In this document: in pieces, positions 36,386 to 49,552 of the stretch
How positions within the stretch are numbered: position 1 is the stretch's first letter
Layout: every line of letters begins with the position of its first letter
Assembly: GCA_019155185.1 (NCBI GenBank)
Contig: CM032797.1
Location: 7,736,881-7,800,880 of the forward strand
DNA from: Beaufortia kweichowensis
Taxonomy: Eukaryota; Chordata; Actinopteri; Cypriniformes; Gastromyzontidae
Length of the DNA: 64,000 nucleotides
Reading direction: 5' to 3'
Notes under the pieces: model-generated
Databases searched by the model: none
What the model was told of the DNA's origin: nothing
What the model saw: only the letters and a program-made list of their open reading frames with translations
Position numbers and translations under genes: made by a program

Positions 36386-36720
36386 TTCCCGGTTGACCGT
36401 TTTTTAGGACGCCGATACACTGTCTCCATATAAACACACCGCGGTTAGTGCAGCGCGCGAGGAAAGTAAACCGTCAAGCACATTGAATCGGAAAGTGAAG
36501 AATCGGGCGCATTGTGTCAGAAGTGTTACGGGCTCGGATCCGGCGCGATCTCCCTCTCTCTTGCACTGTGTGACACGGTGTGTTTGCAGACTACACTGTG
36601 TTTAAAGTCCTCGACATCGATGTGAAGCTCCTCCAGCAGCGTGCACAGCGACACCCACTTTCACAACACACGCGCGCGCTCCAGACTCACTTAAACCAAA
36701 CGAGAAAGAATAATATTTGG
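36352..36720 (-). promoter_or_regulatory. hs6st1: CpG-rich promoter / 5'UTR region of hs6st1
   Basis: Immediately upstream of the start codon the sequence becomes strongly CpG-rich: by hand I count about 28 CpG in 36361-36720, including GCGCGCG runs near 36454 and 36671. Right of about 36760 CpG almost vanishes and the DNA turns AT-rich. This is the usual form of a TATA-less CpG-island promoter. I see no convincing TATA box in minus orientation, and the transcription start cannot be placed from sequence alone. The CpG enrichment continues into exon 1. Confidence 0.7.
36379..36429 (-). other. Second upstream ORF (16 codons)
   Basis: An ATG at 36429-36427 opens a 16-codon frame (METVYRRPKKRSTGKW) ending with TAA at 36381-36379, three bases before the upstream in-frame ATG at 36375. 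The start context is weak (T at -3, G at +4). It matters only if transcription starts further upstream. Confidence 0.4.
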
Positions 36721-38196
36721 GTTGTAGCGAACGCCTGCGACTTTTATTGAACGATGGTTTTTCTCTTACATGATCTGCCCAGTTAGGCCCATAAAGGAAA
36801 ATTGATGTTGGAAAAAAACATAAATTATATAATAAGTAGTAATTTATAGTTTTTTCAACTATTTCTGTGTCTTGGTATTGCCTAAATGTTTTAATGACTT
36901 ACTTTTAGGGACAAAAAAATGTTTGTTGACCCTATAAAATAAAACAAAATATGATATAGTCATTAAAGAAATACAAACAAATAAATAGTTTAATAAAACA
37001 AACAAATAAATACAAATTATTACAAATACATTTTGTTAAAAGCTTTAAGTGATTAAAACGATTTGCAAGCCAAAAATGGTTAATTTCTACCTTCAATAAA
37101 AACTAGGGTTTTCCTTTATAAGAATAGTTTGTGTGAGGAAATGTCTTCCCACCTTGTGAACCATAAAATCAACACAGACGTTTAGCTTTTATTCTGAACT
37201 CCTCCTGCACAGCTAGTGGGCAGTATTGAGAACTGTGTGCAGTTGATGGTTTATTGCCATAGGCTTGTGTTTTTGTGTTATGAAAGTACCAGAGTATCAG
37301 TTAAATGTTTACAGTATATTGATCCATGTTATCAAACAAAATATAATTTATTTTAGGCTTACTTTGTTGTTCTTTGGTAACGCCTACTGAATGTCAGTGA
37401 ATTTGTTGAAAAACCAGCCAAATTAATTGATTTTATATTGGCAATGTATATAATTTATTCAAACATTATTTATATGTTGCCACAATGTTTGCCCATTCTT
37501 AATCAAATACAATGGCAGGTGAATGTAAACCAACTAGCATTAATTCCCAACATTATTTCTCAAGAACTGATCAAACTAAAGCTTGGGATACGGGTGTGCA
37601 TTGCTTAGCTAATTCGTTAACATAAGTAATTCCCCGGCTTATATCTGATCTTGTACAAATTAACTCAAACAAATGATGTTTGCAACTCAGTCGCTTAAAT
37701 ACCACAAGCCAAATTAACATATTTTTATTTACAACCGAGAGGCAATGGCTGTCTCAATGGCGGATTGTCATTTGATATCATGATTATGGCGCCTGGGGAC
37801 CCGCTGCATAATGAAGCTATGGAAATGCTGTGTTGTGGCTGATCATTGCTGCTAAATAGCTTTACTAAGATAAATGCTGAAGACAGTCCTGCCCGCTGGT
37901 CCAGATATGCAGTTACAACAACTTCTGTAACACACGGTATGCTCCTTCATACATAACTTACTGCACAATAGAGAGCAATAGCAGAGCAATAGGAACTAGC
38001 AATGTCTAATAAAAACAACAGACTTCCATACAGTGATCTTTATTGTGTTTTGCTGAAAATTTATAAAAATATTTCTGTTCTTCTGTAATGAATCGTTCAA
38101 GAAAGCAACTTTTATTGAAGTGGTTTGTACTGCAACTGGTTTCAATTTGTGCAGCAGTCAAACTAAAAGGTAAATTAACTCTCTATCTCACTCACT
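36721..38196. other. Upstream flank of hs6st1, AT-rich, nothing identified
   Basis: CpG drops sharply after about 36760. No exon, repeat family or RNA is recognised. Confidence 0.5.
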
Positions 38197-38221
38197 CACA
38201 CACACACACACACACACACAC
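38197..38221 (+). repeat. (CA)n microsatellite
   Basis: A pure CA run preceded by CTCACTCA units. Confidence 0.95.
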
Positions 38222-38621
38222 TAAGAGAGCCAAACAGGACACATGGCTGCTTTTGATTAAGGTCTGAGATCAGTGACGGGCTTACTGACAGACCACCTCT
38301 GACCCCTGGCATCACTGTGACCATCTACCTAAACACAATGGAATGTTGTTATGATTGTTATTTTTGTCTAGAGTAGAGTTTACTGATGGTTCAAATCTGA
38401 AACAAAAGGCTTTATTTTTATTTCATGACAGAATGAATGGATTAATCTCTTTGTTTGTGAAAACATACAAAACTCTCGGATAACTCAGACCTGCACAATA
38501 ATATTGACAGTTCACATACTTGAAATATGCAGTAAAATTTATTAGATAAATATACAATTGAAATATGCAGATTTCACGCACAATGCACAATAAAAAAACA
38601 TTTAAATACCTTATTCCACTA

Positions 38622-38822
38622 TAAAAACTAAAGGATCCTCGAGGAACCATTTGGGGTTCCTCACACTGCAGAACCATTAACAGTCTTGGCAGTTCTTGCA
38701 GAAACTTATGGGATCCTTTAGGCACTTTAAATTCAGTTCTGAAGTTCCTCAGAGGTCCTCCTGACGGTTCCGCCGGTGTGGCAGTGTGAGGAATGGTTCC
38801 TCGAGGACCCTTCAGTTTTTAC
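38622..38822. mobile_element. MITE with long inverted repeats (CCTCGAGGAACC family)
   Basis: The left end TAAAAACTAAAGGATCCTCG, continuing to CCTCACACTGC, matches the reverse complement of the right end (GCAGTGTGAGGAATGGTTCC to CTTCAGTTTTTA) apart from a 6-base insertion. About 200 bases in total; arms of about 43 bases. Confidence 0.8.
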
Positions 38823-41039
38823 TGTGTCCTGTAATGTAATCTTGCGGTAAAACAGCCTATCAATCATAATTTTGTTGCATCTGTACAATGATGATAAACA
38901 GCTTGACTGAATGTATATAGTTTGCAGATTAACTAATGCCTCCTTGAGTACTCACAGTTTGTAACTTCCAAGGAACACACAACAAATGTGCACAACTGGA
39001 CCACTCTTTTGCAGTGCATTGGCCAAACATTTGCATTTTCATGCCTGTGTCTAGATTAGGTCTGTGGCCTCGTAAACCTTTTTCTGTGTCACCTTCTGAG
39101 TTTAGATTTACCCTACAGCCTTGACTAAATTAATGATGTGCAGATTTAACGGATGCACGTGGGAGTTATTTATTCCTTGTTTTGACACTCACACTGACAG
39201 CAAGATATAACAACCGGTTATAAGACCTGTTCGAGTGTGTGAGAGAAAACAGTGTAAGGTCAGAGTTATGCAGCTATTCTAAGTTGCTGAATGTGTATTA
39301 TTACTGGACTTAAATAGATAAGGGGTGTCTGTGGATTGCGTCTCAGTATTGCTTACCTCAGATGGACCGGATTGCCGTAAAAGAAAACGGAGCTCTATTC
39401 CCAACAGACAACAGGAGCCGGGATAGTGTAGACACATGAACTGGTATGAAATCAAGACTCTTGTGAGTTATGATGGAGAGAAATTCTGATGTAAGCCCTG
39501 AATCATCTCATATGGTTCACTTGTAACTTGTGGTGGGGAAATAGGAAACTTACTAAAAGAAACCAAGAACATTATCACTTTCTGCTTGCACACAGATTTA
39601 CCTGTTGTAGAAGTATTCAATTGCAGGAACATCATTTACATTTATATTTATCATTATTAAATCATCATTGAATTAGTAGGATGGAAGGTTACTGACAAAT
39701 GATGTAAAGAGGACATATTGGAGATGCACTTTGTTTCATTTAAGAACCGCTATAAATGTCACTGTTCCTTTGTCTATTTTACGTCAATAATAATTAAAAG
39801 GATCTGAATTGTTGCTGATAAATAATAACTCTTCATTGTAAACAGAATGTTGAGACAATAATAACATCAAAAGTGCACTAACAATGCAGGTTAGGTTATT
39901 TTTTGCTTAACTACAATTTATTTTTGAATGTCATATTGAAGAAAGCATAGAACCGTGACTAATTTAAAAGCACAGCAGTAAGGCTTCTTAACCAGATATG
40001 TTTGATAACAATCAGATATTTTGAAAGGAAAGCTTTTTATTAATATAAATCAGCAGAAAATACAATTTAGTCCACCTCATTAGTCCAAAAACCACATCAG
40101 TGTGTCAAAAGAATTATCAATTTGCTTTACTTTTTAGGGATGTTAAGATTTCTGTATTTAAAAATACACTGCTGATATTGTAACTGTCTGTATCTGTGTG
40201 ATTTTCATACTATCTTACTTCTTCGAGGCTGCATGTCATTGGTTCCTTGTCTTTTTTCACATCTTTCATACAATACTCAAACAGGGAAACTTTCTTTGTT
40301 AAACACACAAAAGCATCTGATTTAGTTCCCGGCGGTTTTTCATTCAATTTGAAATGCTATCAAGTTGGTTAAACGAATGAATTATAAAATGAATTATTCA
40401 TCTACTCCATCTGGAAAGAGTGAAAGAGGGAGAGAGAGAAACCATTCTAATGAGAAAAAGAGAAAACATAATAACGTAGCATCCTTGTCCAAACTAGACC
40501 ATGCTGAAGTAATGAAAGAAAAACCAGCGGGTCCGGCTCACCCAGGTGTGCTTGTTTATTGAAGAGACATTATATTATGAGCTGCTGATGGTTTTCATTG
40601 GGTTGTAAGTGTGTCTGTGCTGCAAGGTCACGTTGTGCTGGACGAGTAATTTATAGGTTCTCCGTTCGTCTGGTTATCGACAAGCTAAAAATGAGAATGT
40701 TACATTGAAGATCTTAGAAGTAATCAAGATATGTGTCATTTACATTTATTCCTGTAACTACTAGCGCATGGTGCTTGCAAAGTTAAAGTTATGGATCTGA
40801 TTCCTACAAACATAGAGACTACAAATACACAGTACATACACATCTAACATGTTAAACACACATAAAAACACATAAACTCCTGCATGCAGTCTTTGCGTTC
40901 ACCAGCATCCCACTGTGACATTGAAGAAAGACCAAATGACTGAAGTCTGCTGTCACGACTCCCCGGGGAACAGGTTCTGAGTAGAAAGGGGAGGGGAAAC
41001 ACACTGTGGTCTAACTTGTGGCTCGGGCCGCGAGCATGC
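38823..41039. other. Intergenic DNA, nothing identified
   Basis: AT-rich. No repeat family or exon is recognised. Confidence 0.45.
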
Positions 41040-41580
41040 AGACTCATCCATGAGATTAATGAGCCTGGTGGAGCGGAGGCTCATCACATTAGCATAGAGA
41101 TATAAAATGTGACTCTGTCACGATGGGAGGAACACTAGGAAAAGATCACCCAGAATGCAATGCAGATTCATCTCTTGCTCACAGCCTTTTCAAACCTCAG
41201 CGCACCCGGCTGCTGACTCCATCGCTCCCTTCATATAATTGTATTTTGAGATATTGACTGGAAAGTAAACAAAGCCGATGAGCTGTGAATGCAGGTATTT
41301 CAGAAGTCACACGAGTGGATAAGAACCCATCAAGAGATCTTCTCCGAGGGAGTTAGGAGCGAAGGGATAGGGCGACGAGTAATATCGGCCTCCTCGTGCT
41401 GTTATGAGATCAGATCAACGCAGGTATTCTAAGCGTCAAACTGAGACCCACCTTAATTTGATGTGCCTTTCAAAACGACTGCGGGGAAAGCGCCGTATTC
41501 GTGAAATGTGAAGAGAGCCTCTTTGTGCCTGTGATTGTTTGAACTAATTATCTCTCAATTTCAATCAATTCTGGCATGTG
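41040..41580. promoter_or_regulatory. Candidate conserved noncoding element
   Basis: The block is balanced and repeat-free with retained CpG (GGATAGGGCGACGAGTAATA, AAACGACTGCGGGGAAAGCG) and ends in AACTAATTATCTCTC. It sits about 5 kb upstream of the hs6st1 promoter. Confidence 0.4.
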
Positions 41581-41674
41581 AATATAATCAGCAGAAAACG
41601 CAGCGAGAGGGAAATCAAAACTGCATCTGAACTAGCCAATAGATTAAAGAGACTGCCATGCAGATCATGCATTA

Positions 41675-41679
<5 letters not shown>

Positions 41680-41761
<82 letters not shown>
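41680..41761 (+). repeat. (GA)41 microsatellite
   Basis: An uninterrupted GA run. Confidence 0.97.
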
Positions 41762-41764
<3 letters not shown>

Positions 41765-41944
41765 ATGAAGAGAAAGATTATTTAGTGATTTAGTGTTGTC
41801 TGATCACAAAAAAGACAAAGAGAAAAGAGACTTTGCTTTAATTGAATTAGATACAGTGAGATACAGTGAAAATACTTTGCTTTTTTTATAATAATTGTTT
41901 TTCTGTACACAGTATTCTGTATCAGCAGCATGACAGAGTGAAAA

Positions 41945-42165
41945 GTTTGAAAACTTAAATTTTTTTGTCCAATCATTTTGGATTTACAAGTCATTTTAAC
42001 TTACTTTTTTGATTTTTGGCCAGAGGTGAGTTGCTTTAACGATATAATATGTTAAGTTAAAAATACTTGAAATAACATAAAAACTAAAAAGTTGAAATGA
42101 CTTGTAAAGCAAAGTTGATTGGAATTTAAGGCAGCAAAGAGCATTTTACAGTGTACAGTAGTTTT
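41945..42165. mobile_element. Foldback MITE, TTTACAAGTCATTTTAAC family
   Basis: TTTACAAGTCATTTTAACTT on the left pairs with AAGTTGAAATGACTTGTAAA on the right. CCAATCA also pairs with TGATTGG further out, and the right edge ends CATTTTACAGTGTA. Non-coding. Confidence 0.65.
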
Positions 42166-42949
42166 CTGAATGTCGCTGCTGCTTTTATAAAAAGAACAGA
42201 CAGATGTTCTATCACCCCAGATCGTTGCGTAAATCCACATGGAATGCAAACAGATATTCACTTGCTAGTTAGTCAGCAAATTAACAAAGTGAGAGACTGC
42301 TAATAAATGTTCTCTCACCTCTTTTTTTATTCTCAAGCTTATAAAAAGGGCCTTGAGAGACTCATGGAAAACTCCTTCATAAGTGAAAAGGAAGAAATAT
42401 GTACATTTAAATGCAACTTTTTAGGCGTCATCAGCTCACAGCAGGTGAGTTTAAGAAACTGTTGAGGATCGAGTTGGAAAATTGGCTGATGTTGAACTTC
42501 CTCTCTGTGTGTCTGGGACCGAGGCCAGTTCCACGTGTCGGGTGAGATGTGTTTATACCGGTCTATATTTAGAGGTGAGTGGACAGAAGCTGAACTCATA
42601 AATATCTGACAGGGCTGTGAAGGTTTGGATAGGTAGAAAGAAGGCCACAGAGCAGAGACACAGGCTTCAGCGTCATTATCGCCTCATCTGTCACAGCAGA
42701 TAATGGCATCTTAATAAACAGAAGGATTGCTGGTGTTTACAGGAGCAAAGCAATGCAGAAAAGCGTGTGAGTCACACTGTGCCTGTTTAGTGAAGCGATG
42801 CATGGATAATGAAGCATGTTGATATTACCTACGAACAAAAAGTTGGAGACTCAACTAAAAGCAACACATTTCTATTTACAGGTATGCATTTGGCAGACAT
42901 GTTTATTGGAATTAAAGTTGAAAAGTTGAATGTTAATTAACATCTGCTA

Positions 42950-43085
42950 TTAACCTGTTAACTGTCACCGTTTTACAGATGGAACACTAATGTATTTCAC
43001 TATTCACTTTAATATTTATTAGTTGAATTCTAATCTTATCATGACAAACTATGGAAAGGACAAAAACTCAAGAATATATACTTGA
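42950..43085 (+). mobile_element. MITE fragment, AACCTGATAACTGTCAC family
   Basis: It begins TTAACCTGTTAACTGTCACC and runs collinear with the reverse complement of the fuller copy at 63370-63720 (TTCACTTTAATATTTATTAG and CTATGGAAAGG). The distal end is not found. Confidence 0.7.
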
Positions 43086-44499
43086 CTATAAAATAAAAAA
43101 ATGATTCAAAATGAAAAGATTGGACATGACTGGACATTATTATGCATTTGTGTTTACATTACAAATGTGATAAAACTTTTTCTATCATAACTTGTATTTT
43201 TTACTTCATATTAGCCACCACTATCATAAAAATATAAAAAAGTATTAAGAATCTAAAATCATATTACACTGTTTGATAATGAAACAATACATTTTTACAG
43301 TTTTACAGTAATAAAATTAACTGTACAGCGTTGGTATTTCCGCAGAATGATGATACAAAAAGTACAAATTGGCAAATGTACTCATAACAAATAACTGTTG
43401 TAATGTACAAAACAGCATCTGTACACAGCACTATATCTTTGTACAGTGTACTTGGCATCTATAAGTGTAGAACTGCTGTACAGCACATAATATACAATAA
43501 AGTAAGATGTTTTTATATTTGTGGAACGCTAAGAGATACAGTACTTTAATCTAGTAAAAAGGGCTATTAGGTTTCTGAAGATGAAAAATATAGTGTTCAC
43601 ATTAAAACAACAGGCTTCAGCAGTACAACACTGCTCTTTCTTTACACAAAAACAGTGATTCTGTACCATACAAAATAGTATTAGATGGCCATACAATGAT
43701 ATAATTGCACAAAAAAATTACAAAATGTACAAGATTGGGTTATTTTTAAATGAACCTAAAAATGATTATATTTGACCCAATCATAGGTTGGAATAATCCA
43801 GCATTTTGGACTAGGATGGTATTTATAAAGTACTTAACAGAATATCATAGTATTTTACAAAGTTTAAAACCTCATGGTGAAACCATGTTATTTTTTGTTA
43901 GTGCAACTAAAAGAAATAATCATGATTTGAGGCATTCTGAGACAGTGACTGACCTTTAGTGGCAGGGGTAATGGACAAAAATAATCGTCTTATTTACAAC
44001 AAAACTGGTTTATTTGTGTTTAGTAATCATTCTCCTATTGTTATTTCTCATTTGTGATCATTTTCTAGGAAATGGAAATAAATGCAAGTAACATTTAGTT
44101 GACCATTTCACTTGCCTCACTAAGCAATGCTTTTACATTCCGGCTACTGGTGGAAAACAGCAACTTAAATTAGCCTTGATAATTACAGTCAGGTTGATAC
44201 GAGACTCCAGCCTCTTGACATTTCTTCCTGTTCTACTCTTCCTGTCTTTGATATGCAGAGAAATAACGGGTAAGGAAGGGCCGTTCCTCTGCCCATACTA
44301 TTTGATCTTTTCCGACTTGATTAGACAGAAGAGTGTTCAAAATCCACAGTCTGCGACTCTATTCCAAACATTCAGGATGTCTTGCTCTCAAAGGGGCACA
44401 AAATACAAACAAAAACATGTTTTCTCTGGCGCTTAGCCACCAGATTCTATAATTATCTTTTGTGAGCTGATGTTGTCCTGCTGTAGTCCTGCACCGTGC
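43086..44499. other. Intergenic DNA with one repeat fragment
   Basis: AT-rich. A fragment of the ACCCA/TGGGT repeat lies at 43735-43806 (TTGGGTTATTTTTAAATGAA). No exon. Confidence 0.45.
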
Positions 44500-45060
44500 C
44501 CCCTGACAGCTCTCTCGACTTAACACCATGATGTTTACGAGTTAATGAGTGGTTTGCTTGCACCTACCGAAAGAGGAAAACAGAAAAAAAGCAGTATTTA
44601 GATAAATCACTATAATGGCAACACGTTGTGCACGGTGGAAACATTTAAGTTACACGGCATGAATATGCCTGAGCGAGTCAGCAAAAACACCAAAATAACC
44701 GAGTTCAGCACACCTCAACACGTCAAACAAATAGCGAACAGGTGAAATTTTCTCTGAGCGAGGCCAGTCAAACAAAGGTTATGCATTAATTTTATTACGC
44801 CCATATTTCGTTTCTAATGGCTACAGGCAGCAATTAGGGTGTATGACTTAATTTCGAGCCGCCAGTGACCCGTGAGATTGCCTCTGACTTCAGACAAGAC
44901 GTCCAGTGCGCAATATTTGACAGAATTTGAGTTTCACATATAATTTACTCTCAATGGCCCTCCTCAGGCCTCTTCATTTCAGCTCCAAATTAATTTACTA
45001 GTCCCTAGAAATGCAACTGCAGAGCGAGAAAATTGTCTTTTGATGAAAGTAACATGTCAT
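44500..45060. promoter_or_regulatory. Candidate conserved noncoding element(s)
   Basis: This is a long repeat-free block with CpG sites and many AT-core homeodomain-like words (GCATTAATTTTATTACGCCC, CAAATTAATTTACTAG), plus CGAGCCGCCAGTGACCCGTG. It lies upstream of hs6st1 and has no open frame of note. It is among the most enhancer-like stretches here. Confidence 0.45.
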
Positions 45061-45397
45061 TTTCGAAAAGTCTTACATGATCAAAAGTTACAGTGTGCTA
45101 TTTATTTTTGCTTTTAAAGCCTAGAAATAGTTAGGGTTTAGTTTTAATAAGGGTCAAAGCTCTTATAATGGAAGAGCTTCTCATTTGGGGTCGTTCTTGT
45201 GGTCAGGACTCACAAACGCTGTGTGCCTTTCTCAATTAGTATGTGATGAGCGAGGCGTCTCGGGTTGACCTTGTCACTGGGGTTTAAATGGCCATCGTAA
45301 TAAGATGTCACAGAGAGGAAGTGACTTAACATCCATGCAGACTAAACCATTATCCCCATCAGAACAAAAGCATCAAAAACTTCCAAAAGTGCATCAT

Positions 45398-45615
45398 GTT
45401 AATACTATTCATTTTAATATTTAATAGCTGAATTCTAATCCAATCAAATTCTAAAAGAATCTATACAAAATATTAATGTTAATGCTATTTTAAAAAAAAA
45501 AACAGAATTAAGCTTACAAAGCTTACATTTTTTATGAAAATATCTCAAATTTAAAAAACTGTAGTTTGTGTAGTGCATGTGTCTGCTCAATATGCAGAGA
45601 CAGTTATCAGGTTAA
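45398..45615 (+). mobile_element. Decayed MITE, AACCTGATAACTGTCAC family
   Basis: TTTTAATATTTAATAGCTGA and AATTCTAATCC match the family interior. A right terminal repeat CAGTTATCAGGTTAA is visible at 45601. Confidence 0.55.
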
Positions 45616-46661
45616 AAATCCATGATGATTGAATTTTACTATTCATTTCAGTTCTTTAAACTGTGAAAGGTACAAAATGTAATGTTATCTGGACGCTTTG
45701 AACATAAAGCCATTCCATTTTCCCATTTCTACTCATATTTTCTCAAATCTGTCTGCACCTGTCAAGCTTAACTATTCAACCATGTTCAGACACTCAACAC
45801 CTTCCCTCACTGACCACTTGTTCAAAGTTTCAGGCCGTATTTTATACCCTATTTGTGAAAAGTTGCACCTATTTTAAACAGTTACATAAAGTGAGAATTC
45901 TCTCATTCATCTCCAAACTTATTCAACACTTCAACTACTCCACATGGACTTATAAAACACTTACAGATGTGTTAAATTTTCAGTGTTTTTTTTTTTATCT
46001 TCGCAAGTCACTCACACTTGCTTTACCTGTCTACCGTTGTTTTTGCTCTATTCTCTTATTTCATCAGTAGAAGACGATTCAATAATGAAGCTTGTTGTCT
46101 CAGAGTCACAATGATCCTTGTCATCCATTTTTAGGTCTGTCATACTGATTCTATATTTGAATGGCTCCAAAGGGAACTGAGATGAGAAGTGCAGACTTGA
46201 GTTTCGTTGGGAGTGTCTGACTCGTCCTGAGCTGCAAAAGTACACTGTTGTTTGCTGTTTATGAAAGGTTTAAGGTGTTGTGCTTGTTTTTTATGACAGT
46301 TCACAAATAATTTTTAGCAGTGTTTATTTTTATAAAGCAATCTAAAAGTTTGAACGCTAGTGTGCATTAATGTAAATTATGCCACATTGTAAACACATTC
46401 ACAAAGTGGTCGAATTTACTTGAATTCATCCACTTATCAAGGCTCAACCATCAGTAATCTGTCTGTTTGTACATTGCACAATGGACTACAGATTGCACAT
46501 AGATGACAGAGCTTAAAGTTTGAGACTATCCCTTTAAAGACATGCAAGTAGAATTACATTTCAGCTATATATTAACCGTCTGCATCTAATGGACAGGATT
46601 AAAGTAGCATTTTGTAAATACATGCATTGTTGTTTGAGGGCATGACTTAATTTTAAAATTC

Positions 46662-47365
<704 letters not shown>

Positions 47366-47851
47366 CGTTAATCATTCATCAGTCAGATATTTCAGTGACT
47401 CTTCCTGCATGTGGGATCTGGTTTGCATGTGAATGCAGCACAGGGGAGGTATCATCTCATGCACACGCTGAGGAGAGAAATACATAGCTGTGATTGATGA
47501 CTCCGGACACTTCTGATTGCTTCTCTGTTACCACATAAATCACACATTTACCCATGCAATACTCATGCTTTTTTACCCTCCAGTAACTAAAGGAGGCCAG
47601 GGATATTTGTGCACAGTGGCGACGCAGATTACACGTTAAACATAGCGAAGTGTCACAGCATCCTAATGCCATCTTAAAATCATCATGGGTCTGATGATTT
47701 AAGACAAACCCTGATGAGGATGAAAGCACTAGAATTCACAATGAAACGATACAAAACTCTTGAAATCACTTTCCACTGTAGTGGAAGATTAAAAATTTTG
47801 GTGCTTTTATGTTGCTGTTAAACAGATGTGATCAGACTTTAAGAAAAAATC

Positions 47852-47945
47852 TACAAGAATGTTTTTTTTTTATTTTCCTGTTGTGTTTTATGGGAAACAC
47901 AACAGCATATCTGTTGGAATGACATGACACTGAGTAAATTTTAAT
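47852..47945. mobile_element. Decayed foldback MITE fragment with hairpin
   Basis: CTGTTGTGTTT and AAACACAACAG form an 11-bp stem with a 6-base loop (47878-47905). TTGGAATGACATGACACTGA followed by GTAAATTTT corresponds to the right arm of the AGTTCACCC family. Confidence 0.5.
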
Positions 47946-47999
47946 TTACATTTATTTATCCTTATAAAATATATTCAGAAAGTTGATGTGAAATTGTCT

Positions 48000-48310
48000 T
48001 TGGTCTCCTTGACAGCATCATAAAAGACCTTCGCACCTTTTCATTCATTAAACTGAAAAGCCTATGACAAGGTCATGGTGCCGCTGTAATAGAATCATTT
48101 GTGTTGGTGTTGAACATTCAATTACAGCGTTACCGGCATTTAAACAAGTTGTTCCAATGAACACGTGTTCTCTTGCCTGAATGAGGCCAGGACATTACGT
48201 TCAGCTTCCTGTACTTTGCTAAGACGAATTTGTTAAACCTCATAAAGCCAGCGGGGAGGAAAAGTAATTTCTGCTGCTGAACTTTCCTAGCCACGGGCGC
48301 TTGTTTTCAG
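48000..48310. promoter_or_regulatory. Candidate conserved noncoding element
   Basis: A repeat-free, balanced block containing CATTCAATTACAGCGTTACC and GGACATTACGTTCAGC. No exon signal. Confidence 0.35.
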
Positions 48311-48559
48311 AGGCTTGGGGGCTTAAATTTCACTCATCTTATCAAATGTTCCTGCATATTGAGTGTGGTGGGGTGTCCGCTCATTGGAAAATCCTGCAGG
48401 CGGTAACAGATAGCAAGCAATCGCTCTTATCCATGAAGAGCCTGGGCAAGGTACAGACACAAAATACAACAAAAATGACCAAAAAAATACGTATCATGTG
48501 TGTGATGAAGTGTGAACTAATCCATATAACAGCTGCACCGTATCAACCTCCTTGGAATT

Positions 48560-49010
48560 GTAGGATCTGAGACTTATAAAGCGTCTCTGGCAGCCGGCAG
48601 AGCACTGCAGGTGGTTGGGGCTTGCCGAAAATGTGCAATGCTACCACAGATGCCGTATAGCAGGAACCGCAGGAGCGAGGCTGTCGGCCTCCGGCTAAAT
48701 CAATAACTATCAATCTCTCCAAAAGCCGGGCATTTCCTTCAGTTTTACTGCCTGTGAAATGTAAGTCAGATCGTACAGGCACGTGGCCTTTTAGTATCTG
48801 AGGCTGACTGTGTCATTTTTACACTTCGAATTATCAGCATCCGCTACGATTAACAAAATTCTCATCGCTCACAGCGCGATCCACAATATTTTATGCCATG
48901 ATTTATGTGAATATTACGAGCCACAACTTATTTATGATATTGAGTCGCAAGGCTCAGCGCGTATTGGATTTTTCCTCTCTCCTTATCAAAGTTGCAGTGT
49001 TGATTGATGA
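48560..49010. promoter_or_regulatory. Candidate conserved noncoding element
   Basis: This block is CpG-retaining and repeat-free (GAGGCTGTCGGCCTCCGGCT, ATCGCTCACAGCGCGATCC) with CTAAATCAATAACTATCAAT, a HOX/PBX-like word cluster, and TTTATGCCATGATTTATG. Frames on either strand are short and unrecognisable. Confidence 0.45.
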
Positions 49011-49410
49011 CTTATGCTTTAATTATTTATTGAAATACTGTAAGTGGATGATAATTAGAGAATATCCAGACTAAAGAAAGTGCTGATGTGAAGGGCAGAG
49101 CTGAAGGTTGACAAAGTTCATCAGGACCGCTTAGAAATCAGATGTGCACTGAACTATAAGATCTTATGGCATATTAATTATATACCGTCACGTGTTATTC
49201 ATGCCTCCATACACACACCCGTAAGTGCTCATTACACTCATTCTTAATCTATCATAGTGATTGTTCTTTTACTGGCTATTATCATTCATCTTTATAATAA
49301 AAAACCTCTTATCTTTCCTCTACAGGTACTTATCTTTAAAATCTGTAATATAGATATTGGAACTTGTTCACTTGTCCATTTTTAAAAGATCAACAAAAGT
49401 ATCAAAAGGC

Positions 49411-49445
<35 letters not shown>

Positions 49446-49552
49446 GTATATGTATATGTATATATATATATATATTATTGTATGTGTGTGTGTATAAATA
49501 TATACACATACACACACACATACATACATACGCACGCACACACACATATATA
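49411..49552. repeat. Compound TA / TATG / GT / CA microsatellite
   Basis: (TA)n, then TATATG units, then a GT run at about 49480-49493, then TATAAATATATA, then CA/TACA/CGCA units to 49552. The GT and CA halves are mutually complementary, so the tract can fold on itself. Confidence 0.9.

Noticed and set aside
36064..36396. 110-codon frame antisense to hs6st1 exon 1
   Set aside because: A shadow of the GC-rich coding exon; the minus-strand protein explains the sequence fully.
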